Source: Methylocystis sp.
GTDB taxonomy: Bacteria > Pseudomonadota > Alphaproteobacteria > Rhizobiales > Beijerinckiaceae
DNA length: 64,000 bases
Direction: 5' to 3'
Assembly: GCA_002929055.1 (NCBI GenBank)
Contig: PERY01000015.1
Coordinates: 1-64,000, forward strand
Shown in pieces: positions 54,264 through 64,000 of the stretch. The notes under the pieces were generated by a model. The model saw only the letters and a list, made by a program, of their open reading frames with translations, searched no databases and was not told the origin of the DNA. The first letter of the stretch is position 1. Each line of letters begins with the position of its first letter. The position numbers and the translations under genes are program-made.

Positions 54264-55412
54264 ATGGGAATCATTTCGCCCGCCGAACGCCTTCTGTCGC
54301 GCGCCGATCCGTCGGAACCTGTCGAAACAGGGCTTTTGACCATCGATCTCGCAGCGCTCGCCGCCAATTGGCGCAAGCTCGCCTCCCTCTCCGGCGGGGC
54401 GGAGTGCGGGGCCGTGGTGAAGGCCGACGGCTACGGACTCGGCCAGGGCGCGGCCATGCGGGCGCTCTCCGCCGCCGGCTGCAAAACCTTCTTCGTCGCC
54501 AATCTGCTCGAGGCCGAGACCGCCCGGGCGCTCGCGCCGGACGCCGCCATCTATGTGCTCGACGGCCTCGTTCCCGGCTGCGCGCCGCGTCTTGCGGCGG
54601 CGCGCCTGCGCCCCTGCATCGGCTCCTTCGCGGAGCTGGAGGAATGGGCCGCCGCGGGCGTCACCGTCGGCCGCAGGCTCGAGGCCGCGATCCACTTCGA
54701 CACGGGCATGAACCGGCTGGGCTTCGCGCCCCGCGACGCGGCTGAGGCCGCCGCCCGCGCTCGGGAAATCGCGCCCACGCTGGTCATGAGCCATTTCGTC
54801 AGCTCGCAACTGCCGGACGATCCGCTCAACGTCCGGCAGATCGCCGACTTTTCGGCCGCGCGCGCGCATTTCCCCGGCGTTCCGGGCTCGATGGCCAATT
54901 CCTCCGGCGTCTTCCTGCCGCAGCGCCCGCATTTCGATCTCGTGCGGCCCGGTTACGCGCTCTATGGCGGCAACCCCACGCCGCACGCCGAAAACCCCAT
55001 GCAGGCGGCGGCGCGCCTTGGCGCCCGGATCGTCGCGGTGCGCGATCTGCCGGCGGGCGCCACGGTCGGATATGACGGAATCTGGAAAGCGCCGCGCCCC
55101 TCGCGCATCGCCACCATTGGCGCGGGCTATGCCGACGGCCTGCCCATCTCCGCCACCGCTGCGCCGGGGAAACCCGCGGGCGAGGCGGTCGTCGGCGGCG
55201 TGCGCTGCCCCTTCGTCGGCCGCGTGTCGATGGACTACATCATGCTCGACGTCACCGACGCGCCGGAGGGCGCCGCCGAGCGCGGCGAATGGGTGGAGCT
55301 GCTGGGCGAGACGATCGGCGTCGAGGAACTGGCCGCGCGCGCGAAAACAATCGGCTATGAAGTGCTGACGCGCCTCGGACGCCGCTATGCGCGGCGGTAT
55401 TTAGGGGCCTAG
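54264..55412 (+). CDS. alr: Alanine racemase
   Basis: This 382-residue PLP enzyme supplies D-Ala for peptidoglycan. The cofactor lysine is in CGAVVKADGYGLGQG. Other hallmarks are HFDTGMNRLGF, SMANSSGVF, VRPGYALYGGNP, the second-domain catalytic Tyr region TIGAGYADGLP and VGRVSMDYIMLDVT. The 24-residue N-terminal extension is modest. It ends 2 nt before the convergent maf stop. Confidence 0.96.
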   Translation: MGIISPAERLLSRADPSEPVETGLLTIDLAALAANWRKLASLSGGAECGAVVKADGYGLGQGAAMRALSAAGCKTFFVANLLEAETARALAPDAAIYVLDGLVPGCAPRLAAARLRPCIGSFAELEEWAAAGVTVGRRLEAAIHFDTGMNRLGFAPRDAAEAAARAREIAPTLVMSHFVSSQLPDDPLNVRQIADFSAARAHFPGVPGSMANSSGVFLPQRPHFDLVRPGYALYGGNPTPHAENPMQAAARLGARIVAVRDLPAGATVGYDGIWKAPRPSRIATIGAGYADGLPISATAAPGKPAGEAVVGGVRCPFVGRVSMDYIMLDVTDAPEGAAERGEWVELLGETIGVEELAARAKTIGYEVLTRLGRRYARRYLGA

Positions 55413-55414
55413 CC

Positions 55415-56053
55415 TTAAGCCTTGGCGTACCAGGGCTGCAGCACCGGATAGCCCTCCCCCGCGAGCAGCGAAACCGTCTCGTAGAGCGGCAGGCCGACCA
55501 CGGCGGTGTAGGAGCCGACGAGCTTCACCACGAAGGTTCCCGCAAGGCCCTGAATGGCGTATCCGCCCGCCTTGCCGCGCCATTCGCCCGAGGCGAGATA
55601 GGCGTCGACTTCCATTGAACTCAAGCGCTTGAAGCGCAGCCGCGCCTCGACGAGCCGCTTGCGCTCGACGCCGCGCGGATTGATGAGGCTCACGGCCGTA
55701 TAGACGCGGTGTTGACGGCCGGAGAGGCGCTGGAGGCAGTCCTCGGCCTCCTCCGTCGTTCCGGGCTTGGGCAGAATGCGACGGCCCACGGAGACGACCG
55801 TGTCGGCGGCGATGAGATAGCTCTCTTTCAACTCGGGATGGGCGAGCCGCGTCCTGGCGGCCGCCTGAGCCTTCTCGCTCGCAAGGCGAGTGGCCAGAGC
55901 GCGGGGCGATTCGCCCTTGTGCGGGGTTTCGTCGATGTCGGCGGGCAGCAGGGCGTCCGCCTCCAGCCCCGCCTGTTGCAGCAGGGCCAGCCGGCGCGGC
56001 GACGCCGAAGCCAGAATGAGCTTGCTCTTCGGGGCGGCCGGTTCTGCGGTCAT
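55415..56053 (-). CDS. maf: Maf-like nucleotide pyrophosphatase
   Basis: This 212-residue house-cleaning NTP pyrophosphatase begins after a short leader with [18 protein letters not shown], the Maf signature. The other motifs are [21 protein letters not shown] and [17 protein letters not shown]. It hydrolyses non-canonical or UTP/dTTP-type nucleotides. It follows infA closely (24 nt), as in many alphaproteobacteria. Confidence 0.94.
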   Translation of the reverse strand: MTAEPAAPKSKLILASASPRRLALLQQAGLEADALLPADIDETPHKGESPRALATRLASEKAQAAARTRLAHPELKESYLIAADTVVSVGRRILPKPGTTEEAEDCLQRLSGRQHRVYTAVSLINPRGVERKRLVEARLRFKRLSSMEVDAYLASGEWRGKAGGYAIQGLAGTFVVKLVGSYTAVVGLPLYETVSLLAGEGYPVLQPWYAKA

Positions 56054-56077
56054 GTGAAGCGGCTCCGCCTGAAAAAA

Positions 56078-56296
56078 TTACCGGAAACGATAGGTGATGC
56101 GGCCCTTGGTGAGGTCGTAGGGCGTCATTTCGACCAGCACCTTGTCGCCCTCAAGGACGCGGATGCGGTTCTTGCGCATCTTTCCGGCGGTGTGAGCGAT
56201 GATTTCATGATCGTTCTCGAGCTTCACCCGAAACATCGCGCTCGGCAATAGTTCGGTCACGATCCCGGGGAATTCGAGCAGTTCTTCCTTGGCCAT
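56078..56296 (-). CDS. infA: Translation initiation factor IF-1
   Basis: This 72-residue OB-fold protein begins [46 protein letters not shown] and ends [10 protein letters not shown]. It matches the usual IF-1 length and sequence throughout. It is co-transcribed with maf. An AAGGAA lies just before ATG 56296. Confidence 0.98.
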   Translation of the reverse strand: MAKEELLEFPGIVTELLPSAMFRVKLENDHEIIAHTAGKMRKNRIRVLEGDKVLVEMTPYDLTKGRITYRFR

Positions 56297-56354
56297 GTGG
56301 TTCCTTGTGCGGCGCTTCCGGCGGTTAGTGCTCCGTCAGTTAGCGCATAAAAGC

Positions 56355-56386
56355 AAAAAGACCGCAGCGCCCGGACCGGGCGGCGG
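56355..56386 (-). terminator. Intrinsic terminator of uvrB
   Basis: On the minus strand CCGCC-GCCCG-GTC-CGGGC-GCT-GCGG forms a two-part GC-rich hairpin directly followed by TCTTTTTGCTTTTA. It lies between uvrB and infA, so it separates the two transcripts and leaves about 60 bp for the infA promoter. Confidence 0.7.
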
Positions 56387-56518
56387 AGTCGGCGCGGACC
56401 CTAATCGAGAAAGCAGGATTTGTGAACCGGAGAGTTGGAGGCGGAGGCGGGTGCGCGTATTCGCCCTCCGCCGGGTACCGCATCGCAGAAACAACCTTGT
56501 TCTAAGCTTTTACTCGCC

Positions 56519-59074
56519 TCACTTCGGCTTGCCCTTCACCGTCCGCGTGCCCGGCTTTCCCCCGCTCGACCGCCCGGCGGGACGCGTCGGCGCGACGCGC
56601 CCCAGAGGCCGCGCTTCGCCGCCGCCGAAATTGTGAGGCCCCATATCGGCGTCGGTGGGCTTTCGCGCGCGGGTGGCGAGCTTTTCTTCCTCGTCGCGGC
56701 GGACGGCGCCCCTGCCCCCGCGGCCGAAGGAGGTGCGAAACTGGGGGCTCGCCTCCGCCAGAAGTTCGGCGCGCTGCAGGCGCTGGATTTCATCGCGCAT
56801 GCGCGCCGCCTCTTCGAAGGCCAGATCGGCGGCGGCGGCCTTCATGCGCTTTTCGAGATCGGCGATGGTCGCCGCGAGATTGTGCCCCGGCGCGATGTCG
56901 TAGCCGGTGTCGACGGTCACATGATCCTGCTCGGCGACGGAGCCGAGGATGTCGGCGATGCCGCGCTTGATCGACGCGGGGGTGATGTTGTTTTCAAGAT
57001 TATAGGCCACCTGCTTGGCGCGGCGGCGTTCGGTCTCGTCCATCGCGCGCTTCATCGAACCGGTGATCTGGTCGGCGTAGAGGATCACGCGCCCATCCAC
57101 GTTTCGCGCGGCGCGGCCGATGGTCTGCACGAGCGAGGTCTCGCTGCGCAGGAAACCTTCCTTGTCGGCGTCGAGAATCGCGACAAGCCCGCATTCAGGA
57201 ATGTCGAGACCTTCGCGCAGCAGGTTGATGCCGACAAGCACGTCAAAGGCGCCAAGCCGCAGATCGCGGATGATCTCGATGCGTTCGATCGTGTCGATGT
57301 CGCTGTGCATGTAGCGGACGCGTACGCCGTTCTCGTGCAGATATTCGGTCAAATCCTCGGCCATGCGTTTCGTCAGCACGGTGACGAGCGTGCGATAGCC
57401 GGTCTGCGACGTCATCTTCACTTCATCGAGCAGATCGTCGACCTGCGAACGCGCCGAACGTATCTCAACCGGCGGATCGATGAGCCCCGTCGGGCGAATG
57501 ACCTGTTCGACGAAAACGCCGCCGGTCTGCTCCAGCTCCCAATTACCCGGCGTGGCCGAGACGCTGACCGTCTGCGGCCGCATGGCGTCCCATTCCTCGA
57601 AGCGCAGCGGACGGTTGTCCATGCAGGAGGGTAGACGGAAGCCATATTCGGCGAGCGTCGCCTTGCGCCGGAAGTCGCCTTTATACATTGCGCCGATCTG
57701 CGGGATCGAGACGTGGCTTTCGTCGGCGAAAACCAGCGCATTGTCGGGCAGATATTCGAACAAAGTCGGCGGCGGCTCGCCCGGCTTGCGGCCGGTGAGA
57801 TAGCGCGAATAATTTTCAATGCCGGCGCAGGAGCCCGTCGCCTCCATCATCTCGATGTCGAAGCGCGTCCGCTGCTCGAGCCTTTGCGCCTCCAGCAGGC
57901 GGCCGGAGCGGTTCAACTCGTCGAGCCGCTGCTTCAGCTCCTCCTTCATCGCCTTGATCGACTGCAGCAGCGTCGGACGCGGCGTGACATAGTGCGAATT
58001 TGCGTAGACCTTCACGAATTCGAGATCGGTGGTCTTCTTGCCGGTGAGCGGATCGAATTCGGAGATCGACTCCACCTCGTCGCCAAAGAAGCTCACGCGC
58101 CAGGCGCGGTCCTCATAATGCGCCGGGAAAATATCGACCGTATCGCCCCGCACGCGAAAGGTTCCGCGCGTGAAATCGGCCTGCACGCGGCGGTAATGAA
58201 GCGCGACGAGGTCCGTCACGAGTTGCCGCTGCTCCAGCTTTTCGCCGAGCTGCACCGAGAAGGTCATGGCCGTATAGGTCTCGACCGAGCCGATGCCGTA
58301 GATGCAGGAGACCGACGCGACGATGATCACGTCGTCGCGCTCCAGCAGCGCGCGCGTCGCGGCGTGGCGCATGCGGTCGATCTGCTCGTTCACGCTCGAC
58401 TCTTTCTCGATGTAAGTGTCGGAGCGCGGCACATAGGCCTCGGGCTGATAGTAGTCGTAATAGGAGACGAAATATTCGACGGCGTTATTAGGGAAGAAGC
58501 TTCTGAACTCGCCGTAAAGCTGCGCCGCCAGCGTCTTGTTGGGCGCGAGGATCAGCGCGGGCCGCTGCGTCGCGGAGATGACGCTGGCCATGGTGAAGGT
58601 CTTGCCGGAGCCGGTGACGCCGAGCAGCACCTGATCGCGCTCCTGCGCCTGTATCCCCTTCACCAGCTCGGCGATCGCGGTGGGCTGGTCGCCCTTGGGC
58701 GTATATTCAGAGACAAGCTCGAAGCGCACGCCCCCTTCGGATTTCTCCGGCCGCTCGGGCCGGTGCGGAACCCAGGGCTTCGTGTCGCGCAGGTTGGGAT
58801 CGCCGAGACGCAGCAGTTCCGCAAGCGACTCGGTCGTGGCCTGCACGCCCCCGCCCTGCGGCGCCAGATCGCCCAGAACCCACTTCTGCGCATCCTCGTC
58901 GTCGAGCGCATCGGAGGCGTCATAGCCCGCCTGCCGCGCTTCCTCGAAGCCGGGCGCCAGCGCCGGATTGAGCAATTGCGCCAGATGCGGCGCCAGCGGC
59001 GAAACCTCCGGCTTCGCCGCACTGGCGCGGGTGGGCCGCGCGGGATCCTTGGTTTTGGGGGGAGCCTTCGCCAT
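56519..59074 (-). CDS. uvrB: Excinuclease ABC subunit UvrB
   Basis: This 851-residue DNA damage-verification helicase has Walker [14 protein letters not shown], the beta-hairpin region [20 protein letters not shown], and Walker [17 protein letters not shown]. Helicase motif VI is [21 protein letters not shown]. The C-terminal UVR motif is [27 protein letters not shown]. An approximately 120-residue N-terminal extension and a Gly/Arg/Lys-rich tail are additions, common in alphaproteobacteria. No LexA-box (GTTC-N7-GTTC) was seen upstream. Confidence 0.96.
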   Translation of the reverse strand: MAKAPPKTKDPARPTRASAAKPEVSPLAPHLAQLLNPALAPGFEEARQAGYDASDALDDEDAQKWVLGDLAPQGGGVQATTESLAELLRLGDPNLRDTKPWVPHRPERPEKSEGGVRFELVSEYTPKGDQPTAIAELVKGIQAQERDQVLLGVTGSGKTFTMASVISATQRPALILAPNKTLAAQLYGEFRSFFPNNAVEYFVSYYDYYQPEAYVPRSDTYIEKESSVNEQIDRMRHAATRALLERDDVIIVASVSCIYGIGSVETYTAMTFSVQLGEKLEQRQLVTDLVALHYRRVQADFTRGTFRVRGDTVDIFPAHYEDRAWRVSFFGDEVESISEFDPLTGKKTTDLEFVKVYANSHYVTPRPTLLQSIKAMKEELKQRLDELNRSGRLLEAQRLEQRTRFDIEMMEATGSCAGIENYSRYLTGRKPGEPPPTLFEYLPDNALVFADESHVSIPQIGAMYKGDFRRKATLAEYGFRLPSCMDNRPLRFEEWDAMRPQTVSVSATPGNWELEQTGGVFVEQVIRPTGLIDPPVEIRSARSQVDDLLDEVKMTSQTGYRTLVTVLTKRMAEDLTEYLHENGVRVRYMHSDIDTIERIEIIRDLRLGAFDVLVGINLLREGLDIPECGLVAILDADKEGFLRSETSLVQTIGRAARNVDGRVILYADQITGSMKRAMDETERRRAKQVAYNLENNITPASIKRGIADILGSVAEQDHVTVDTGYDIAPGHNLAATIADLEKRMKAAAADLAFEEAARMRDEIQRLQRAELLAEASPQFRTSFGRGGRGAVRRDEEEKLATRARKPTDADMGPHNFGGGEARPLGRVAPTRPAGRSSGGKPGTRTVKGKPK

Positions 59075-59231
59075 GGCGGCAATATGGGGGGTGACGGGTG
59101 TGGAGGGAAGCGGGAAGCGTCGCCCCTCTCTCGCATCGCAACAACCATCGCCTAACCCTCAGTCAGGCCCGGTCTTTGCATTTCGAGTCTAATTGGCGCA
59201 GACTTGGCGTCCTGTAGGGGAGAAGCAGCAC

Positions 59232-59519
59232 ATGCATGGCAAGCCGGGCTTTACGACGCTCTTCTCCGACGCCTTCACCATGAGCGTCGCGGCGAATGCG
59301 GTCATCGCCGTGCGGCTGACGAAAATGGCGTTTGGCGTGGTCGATCCCCACCATGAGAGCGGGCTGATGGTCGCCGAAAAGCTGGACGCCGCGACCGAGG
59401 CCACCATGGCCGCCACAGTCGCAATCTTCTCCGGCGAGGCGCATCACGCCGCCGGATGCGCCGTCGCCGTCTACAAGCGGCGCGTCGATCGCAATCTACG
59501 TCGACTGACGAGCGGCTGA
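59232..59519 (+). CDS. Small hypothetical protein
   Basis: This 95-residue protein starts at ATG 59232 (MHGKPGFTTLFSDAFTMSVAANAVIAVRLTKMAFG) with GGGGAGAAG upstream. It contains SGLMVAEKLDAATEATMAATVAIFSGEAHHAAGCAVAVYKRRV, which looks helical and amphipathic. No family is recognised. Its end overlaps the 3' end of the convergent gene. Confidence 0.55.
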   Translation: MHGKPGFTTLFSDAFTMSVAANAVIAVRLTKMAFGVVDPHHESGLMVAEKLDAATEATMAATVAIFSGEAHHAAGCAVAVYKRRVDRNLRRLTSG

Positions 59520-60128
59520 GCCTGCGGGCTTCACGCCGGACTTGGCCTCGGGCCCCTGCGGCTTGCCCTTGGGGGACGCCGCCGTCCCGGAGCCGCCGCG
59601 CCGCCACATGGCGAGCCCCACGACCACGGTCGCGCCTGCGAGCGTCCCGCCGACCATGACCCAGTCGGCCGATTCGCCCACCGAAAACTGATACTCTCCG
59701 ACATATTCCTTGGCGCCGTCGTCGCTCGTAGCGCGCACCACCGCCCTGAACGCGCCCTCGCCCTTGAAATCATGGGTGAAGCTCGTGGTGCCGCGCTTCT
59801 CCAGATATTTCTTGGCCGGGATCAGCGCCACCGTGGTCGCGTCAAGATCGTCGCGCCAGTCCTGCTGCCCCACATCCTTGATGACGCGGATTTCGATGTT
59901 CATGTCGCGCAATTCGTTGCTCTTTGCGTCGAGGATGATCATCGTCGGCCCGATTTCGGGCACCTGCTGGCAGAAGATGCCGTCGGTCTTGTTCTCCTGA
60001 AAGGCGCTGAACATCATCTGCGTCGGACCGACGCTCATGACGCAGAAACGCGGATGCTCCGCCTTGATCTGGGCCTGGGCCGAGGTCGCGGCGCAGAGCG
60101 CTGCCGCCATCACAATCTTTTTCAGCAT
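59496..60128 (-). CDS. Membrane-anchored periplasmic protein of unknown function
   Basis: This 210-residue protein starts at ATG 60128 with signal peptide MLKKIVMAAALCAATSAQA. The periplasmic domain contains two cysteines (PRFCVMSVG, DGIFCQQVPE) and TMIILDAKSNELRDMNIEIRVIKDVG. A C-terminal transmembrane helix (WVMVGGTLAGATVVVGLAMW) and a basic, Pro/Gly-rich cytoplasmic tail follow. I do not recognise the family. Confidence 0.7.
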   Translation of the reverse strand: MLKKIVMAAALCAATSAQAQIKAEHPRFCVMSVGPTQMMFSAFQENKTDGIFCQQVPEIGPTMIILDAKSNELRDMNIEIRVIKDVGQQDWRDDLDATTVALIPAKKYLEKRGTTSFTHDFKGEGAFRAVVRATSDDGAKEYVGEYQFSVGESADWVMVGGTLAGATVVVGLAMWRRGGSGTAASPKGKPQGPEAKSGVKPAGSAARQST

Positions 60129-60269
60129 CAGACGCTCCCGCTCTAAGCATCCTGATCGCCGCAGGTGGATGCAAAGCGAGAGCGTGCGCCGGGAATTGAC
60201 CTGAAGCAAGGAACGGTTTTCGCCAAACGCCGGCAGAAATTGGACAGGAACGAGGCGATTGCCCCCACC

Positions 60270-62213
60270 CTACCCCGCTTCAGCTTCCTCTCGTTCGGCG
60301 GCGACCAGCTTCGCCCGCGCCTCGGCCGCCTCGCGCTGGCGGTTCCACATGCCGGCATAATGGCCGTTCAACGCAAGCAACTCGGCATGGCGGCCGCGTT
60401 CGATAATGCGGCCGTGGTCGAGGAAAAGTATTTCATCCGCGTCAACGACCGTCGAGAGGCGGTGCGCGATCACGAGCGTGGTGCGGCCCCTTGAGACGCG
60501 GCGCAGCGCCTCCTGGATTTCATGCTCGGTGAAGCTGTCGAGCGCGGAGGTCGCCTCGTCCAGAATGAGAATCGGCGGGCCCTTGAGAATCGTGCGGGCG
60601 ATGGCGACGCGCTGCTTCTCGCCGCCCGAGAGCTTCAGGCCGCGCTCGCCGACCTGCGCCTCATAGGCGCCCGGCACGCTGGCGATGAACCGGTCGATCT
60701 GCGCCAGCCGGGCGGCCTCGCGCACCTCGTCGTCGGTGGCGTCCCAGCGGCCGTAGCGGATGTTGTAGCCGATGGAATCGTTGAACAGCACCGTATCCTG
60801 CGGCACCATGCCGATCGCCGCGCGCAGGCTGGTCTGCGTGACGTCCAGTATGTTCTGCCCGTCGACCGTGATGCGCCCGCCCTGGGGCTCGTAGAAGCGG
60901 AACATCAGCCGCGAGATCGTGGATTTGCCGGCGCCGGACGGCCCGACGATGGCGATCGTCTGGCCCGGCTCCGCCGCGAAGCTGACGCCTCGCAGGATTT
61001 CGCGCTCCTTTTCGTAATGGAAATGCACGTCGTCGAAGACGATGCGCCCGGCCGGCACGACGAGCGGCGGGGATCCCGGCTTGTCGGCGATCTCCGGATT
61101 TTGCGAGAGGATGGAGAACATGCTTTCGATGTCGATGATCGCCTGCCGCACCTCGCGGTAGAACGTCCCCATGAAATTCAGCGGCTGGGAGAGCTGGATC
61201 ATCATCGCGTTGATGAGCACAAAGTCGCCGATGGTGTTCTGGCCAGCGCGGATTCCGTAAACGCACATCACCATCATGACCGTCACGCCGATGATGTAGA
61301 TCGTGGTCTGGCCGGCGTTGAGCACTGCAAGAGAAATATAGGAGTGTGTGGAGGCCTTCTCGTAATAGATCATGGACTTGTCGTAGCGCGCGGCCTCGCG
61401 CGCCTCTGCCGAGAAATATTTCACGGTCTCGTAATTCAGCAGGCTGTCGATCGCCTTCTGGTTCGCGTCCGTGTCGCTGTCGTTCATTTTCCGGCGAATG
61501 GCGATGCGCCAGTTCGTGGCGAGGGTCGTATAAGCGAAATAGGCGCCAAGCGTCGCCACCAGCACGGCTCCATAGCGCCAGTCGAATTGGTAGACGAAGA
61601 TGCCAAGGACCAGGATCATTTCGAGGACCGTGGGCGCGCCGGTCGACATGACAAGCCGGGCCAGCGTCTCGATGGCGTTGCGGCCACGCTCCAAAACCCG
61701 TGTGAGCCCGCCGGTCTTGCGCCCGATGTGAAAGCGCAGCGACAATTCGTGCATATGGACGAAAAGGTCCGTCGCCAGCCGGCGGACGGCGTGCATCGCC
61801 ACCGCCGCGAAAATGCCGTCCCGCGTCTGCATCAATATGACCGACACGATCCGGATCGCACCCATGAGCAGGGTGAAACCCACCGCGCCCAGCCCGAGCG
61901 CAGGAAGCGCATCCGCTCCGCTTTCCGCCAGCGCGTCGGTCGCCCATTTGAAGGCGAAGGGAGTCATGGCGTTGAAGAGCTTGCTGACGATCAGCAGCAC
62001 GAAGACGATCGCGACGCGCAGCTCCAGATCACGCCGACCGCGCGGCCATATATAGGGCCACAGTCGGCGGATCGTTTTGAGAAGGGAGGCTTCGGAAAGA
62101 GGCGCGTCCTGCGCACCGGGCAGATGCGCGCCCGGGTCGCGTTGGCCGATTCTAAGCATTTTATGTCCGGTGATGAACTTAGGGGCGCCTCGAAGATGAG
62201 GCCTGAGCGTCAT
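60270..62213 (-). CDS. Atm1-like ABC exporter (ABCB7/HMT1 type)
   Basis: This half-transporter of up to 647 residues has six helices and an ATPase. The membrane domain carries SLLNYETVKYFSAEAREAARYDKSM, characteristic of the Atm1 glutathione/metal-glutathione exporters. The ATPase has Walker A AIVGPSGAGKSTISRL, signature LKLSGGEKQRVAIART, Walker B ILILDEATSALDSFTE and the H-loop VIAHRLSTV. ATG 62159 (MLRIGQRD) is an alternative start. It probably exports glutathione-bound metals or sulfur species. Confidence 0.92.
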   Translation of the reverse strand: MTLRPHLRGAPKFITGHKMLRIGQRDPGAHLPGAQDAPLSEASLLKTIRRLWPYIWPRGRRDLELRVAIVFVLLIVSKLFNAMTPFAFKWATDALAESGADALPALGLGAVGFTLLMGAIRIVSVILMQTRDGIFAAVAMHAVRRLATDLFVHMHELSLRFHIGRKTGGLTRVLERGRNAIETLARLVMSTGAPTVLEMILVLGIFVYQFDWRYGAVLVATLGAYFAYTTLATNWRIAIRRKMNDSDTDANQKAIDSLLNYETVKYFSAEAREAARYDKSMIYYEKASTHSYISLAVLNAGQTTIYIIGVTVMMVMCVYGIRAGQNTIGDFVLINAMMIQLSQPLNFMGTFYREVRQAIIDIESMFSILSQNPEIADKPGSPPLVVPAGRIVFDDVHFHYEKEREILRGVSFAAEPGQTIAIVGPSGAGKSTISRLMFRFYEPQGGRITVDGQNILDVTQTSLRAAIGMVPQDTVLFNDSIGYNIRYGRWDATDDEVREAARLAQIDRFIASVPGAYEAQVGERGLKLSGGEKQRVAIARTILKGPPILILDEATSALDSFTEHEIQEALRRVSRGRTTLVIAHRLSTVVDADEILFLDHGRIIERGRHAELLALNGHYAGMWNRQREAAEARAKLVAAEREEAEAG

Positions 62214-62286
62214 ATAAGACCTTTAGCTTTTTCGCGCACCCCGCTTGACGGAAAAGCCGAAGGCGCCAGTTGGACGGAAGAGAGTT

Positions 62287-62883
62287 ATGCAGAAAATAAA
62301 GAACATTTGCGTCTACTGCGGCTCCGCCGAGGGAGACGACCTGCGCTACGCCGCTGCGGCGGAGAATTTCGGGCGGTTGCTCGCCAAGTCGGGTCTAGGC
62401 CTTGTCTTCGGCGGGGGCTCGTGCGGACTCATGGGCGTCACAGCCCGCGCCGTGCTGAACGCCGGCGGCCGCGTCACAGGCGTCATCCCAAGCTTTCTCG
62501 ATGAGCGCGAGATCGCGCTGCACGGGCTGACGGAACTCATCGTCGTCGACGACATGCATACGCGAAAGCGGCTCATGTTCGAGAAATCCGACGCCTTCGT
62601 AGCGCTGCCGGGCGGCATCGGCACGCTGGAGGAGTTGACCGAACAGCTCACCTGGATTCAACTTGGGCGCCACGCCAAGCCGCTTGTCATCGCCGACATC
62701 GCCGGTTTCTGGCGGCCGCTGCTCACACTCTTCGCGCATATGCACAATTCGGGGTTCATCCGCGAGGGTTATGATGTGCGCTATCTCGTGGCGGAACGCG
62801 TCGAGGACATTCTGCCGATGATCATGGCGAGCGCGCGCCGGTCGCCGCAGATCGAGGAGACTGCGGTGACGGAGAGGATGTAA
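62287..62883 (+). CDS. LOG-family Rossmann protein (TIGR00730)
   Basis: This 198-residue protein has the nucleotide-binding signature KNICVYCGSAEGDD, GLVFGGGSCGLMGVTARAVLNAGG, and the PGGxGTxxE motif VALPGGIGTLEELTEQLTWIQLG. Members are nucleotide 5'-monophosphate phosphoribohydrolases, or LONELY GUY-type enzymes that release adenine or cytokinin bases. Start ATG 62287 follows GGAAGAGAG. It is convergent with cimA, 10 nt apart. Confidence 0.9.
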   Translation: MQKIKNICVYCGSAEGDDLRYAAAAENFGRLLAKSGLGLVFGGGSCGLMGVTARAVLNAGGRVTGVIPSFLDEREIALHGLTELIVVDDMHTRKRLMFEKSDAFVALPGGIGTLEELTEQLTWIQLGRHAKPLVIADIAGFWRPLLTLFAHMHNSGFIREGYDVRYLVAERVEDILPMIMASARRSPQIEETAVTERM

Positions 62884-62893
62884 CCCGGGCGGG

Positions 62894-64000
62894 CTACTTC
62901 GCCCCCGACACCAGCAGCTTGTAGTTGATTGCGTCGACAAGCGCTTCGAAAGACGCGTCGATGACGTTGGCTGAGACGCCGACCGTCGACCAGCGATTGC
63001 CCTCGCTGTCGGCGCATTCAACGAGGACGCGCGTCACCGCGTCCGTGCCGCCCTGAAAGACGCGGACGCGGTAATCGACAAGCCGCACGTCGTCGATGAA
63101 TTTCTGATAGGCGCCGAGATCCTTGCGCAGCGCGAGGTCCAGCGCATTGACGGGGCCGTTGCCTTCGGCCGCCGAGATGCGCGTCTCGCCATGCACGGCG
63201 ATCTTGACGATGGCCTCGGCCCCGCGATCCTCGAAGCCATTGCGCGCGAAGCGGCGGTCGACCGCGACGCTGTAGCGCTCAATGTCGAAATAGTGCGGCG
63301 CTTCGCCGAGCACGCGCTTGGCGAGAAGATAGAAGGACGCGTCGGCGCCCTCATAGGCGTAGCCCTGCGCCTCCTTCTCCTTCACTTCGTCGAGCAGGCG
63401 CGCGAGGCGTGGATCGTCCTTGTCGAGCGCGACGCCAAGCCGGGTCAATTCGGAAATGATGTTGGAGCGGCCCGCCTGATCCGAGACCAGCACGCGGCGC
63501 TGATTGCCGACCGTCTCGGGCGGCACATGCTCATAGGTGCGCGGGTCGGTCAGCACGGCGGAGGCGTGAATGCCCGCCTTGGTGGCGAAGGCGCTGGCGC
63601 CGACGTAAGGCGCATGACGGTTAGGCGCGCGGTTGAGCAATTCGTCCAGCGCGTGGCTGACGCGGGTGAGATGCGTGAGCTTTTCGTGGCTCACGCCGAT
63701 CTCGAAGCGCGAAGCGAACTCGTCCTTCAAGAGCAGCGTGGGGATGATCGTCGTGAGATTGGCGTTGCCGCAACGCTCGCCGAGCCCGTTGAGCGTGCCC
63801 TGTATCTGCCGCGCGCCCGCGCGCAGCGCGGCAAGCGAATTGGCCACCGCCTGGCCCGTGTCGTCGTGGCAATGCACGCCGACGCTCGCGCCCGGTATGG
63901 TCTTCACCACCTCCGCGACGATGCGCTCGACCTCATGCGGCAGCGTGCCGCCATTGGTGTCGCACAGCACCACCCAGCGCGCGCCTGCGTCATAGGCCGC
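62894..64000 (-). CDS. cimA: Citramalate synthase CimA (5' end outside window)
   Basis: This partial protein has 368 residues to the stop; the N-terminal catalytic part continues beyond base 64000. The HMGL-like TIM barrel end shows VVLCDTNGGTLPHEVERIV, SVGVHCHDDTGQAVANSL and QGTLNGLGERCGNANL. The LeuA-type C-terminal domain includes ALDLALRKDLGAYQKFIDDVRLVDYRVRVF. The sequence YVGASAFATKAGIHASAV is typical of CimA rather than LeuA. It makes (R)-citramalate from pyruvate and acetyl-CoA for isoleucine synthesis. Confidence 0.92.
   Translation of the reverse strand, partial: AAYDAGARWVVLCDTNGGTLPHEVERIVAEVVKTIPGASVGVHCHDDTGQAVANSLAALRAGARQIQGTLNGLGERCGNANLTTIIPTLLLKDEFASRFEIGVSHEKLTHLTRVSHALDELLNRAPNRHAPYVGASAFATKAGIHASAVLTDPRTYEHVPPETVGNQRRVLVSDQAGRSNIISELTRLGVALDKDDPRLARLLDEVKEKEAQGYAYEGADASFYLLAKRVLGEAPHYFDIERYSVAVDRRFARNGFEDRGAEAIVKIAVHGETRISAAEGNGPVNALDLALRKDLGAYQKFIDDVRLVDYRVRVFQGGTDAVTRVLVECADSEGNRWSTVGVSANVIDASFEALVDAINYKLLVSGAK

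Noticed and set aside
59075-59231. LexA box for uvrB
   Set aside because: I searched by eye for GTTC-N7-GTTC or its complement and found none.
60522-62504. 660-residue plus-strand ORF
   Set aside because: It is antisense to the Atm1-like ABC exporter, whose Walker and signature motifs are intact; the composition is shadow-like.
1-64000. CRISPR array, insertion sequence or prophage
   Set aside because: No direct-repeat array, transposase motif or block of phage structural genes was seen; the 85-residue PGDWFIRD protein alone is not enough.

Overview
The window is high-GC DNA carrying a dense set of alphaproteobacterial housekeeping genes. These include the ruvC/ruvA/ruvB neighbourhood, a tol operon, a TTG-started ftsK-lolA-uvr neighbourhood, sdhCDAB, cimA, and a MerR-type gene beside tRNA-Pro. 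A PQQ biosynthesis cluster in which PqqD is fused to the N terminus of PqqE, PilZ and FliJ-like proteins, Flp pilin and GDYXXLXY/DUF2157 genes together fit a Hyphomicrobiales methylotroph. A Methylocystis/Methylosinus-type methanotroph is my best guess. This is inference: no methane monooxygenase, methanol dehydrogenase or rRNA gene lies in the window.

Layout. 0-6 kb: YoaK-type membrane protein, an alpha/beta-hydrolase lipoprotein, then pqqB, a small secreted protein, pqqC and pqqDE. 6-8.6 kb: a 26-residue membrane ORF and terminator, an outer-membrane barrel with its own terminator, two small proteins, tRNA-Pro(GGG) and a MerR-type regulator. 8.7-12.2 kb: heme A synthase followed by a tightly coupled cassette of a TIGR04222-type membrane protein with a Gly/Cys-rich tail, a DUF692 (MNIO) enzyme and a partner protein. 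This is the best candidate here for a little-described peptide-modification system. 12-21 kb: FliJ-like protein, a cupin running out of frame into a CxxCxGxG zinc-finger protein, DUF2157/GDYXXLXY pair, PilZ and PAS proteins, rhomboid, CBS, patatin, hisI and folE. 21-25 kb: IscU-like scaffold, a small mercury-type cluster (merR, merT, GDCC protein) with a recognisable MerR promoter, then ruvC, a lower-GC HEPN-like gene, and ruvA.

25-35 kb: methyltransferase-like protein, ruvB, ybgC, a phosphate-binding PstS under a clear Pho box, tolQ-tolR-tolA-tolB, uracil-DNA glycosylase, GST and a cation/proton antiporter. 35-45 kb: Flp pilin, uvrC, a DUF1963 protein with an internal duplication, YihY, ftsK and lolA. 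45-53 kb: asd and the sdhCDAB operon, which is interrupted between sdhA and sdhB by a VapB/VapC-like toxin-antitoxin pair whose PIN toxin carries a DUF3775-like C-terminal domain. 53-64 kb: trypsin-like protein, alr, maf, infA, uvrB (with a terminator), an Atm1-like ABC exporter, a LOG-family protein and a partial cimA.

Several accessory inserts (the HEPN-like gene, the PIN-DUF3775 pair, the intercalated pqq gene) sit inside otherwise conserved operons with 1-4 nt overlaps or gaps. They are therefore probably co-transcribed with essential genes. No CRISPR array, IS element, prophage or rRNA was seen.
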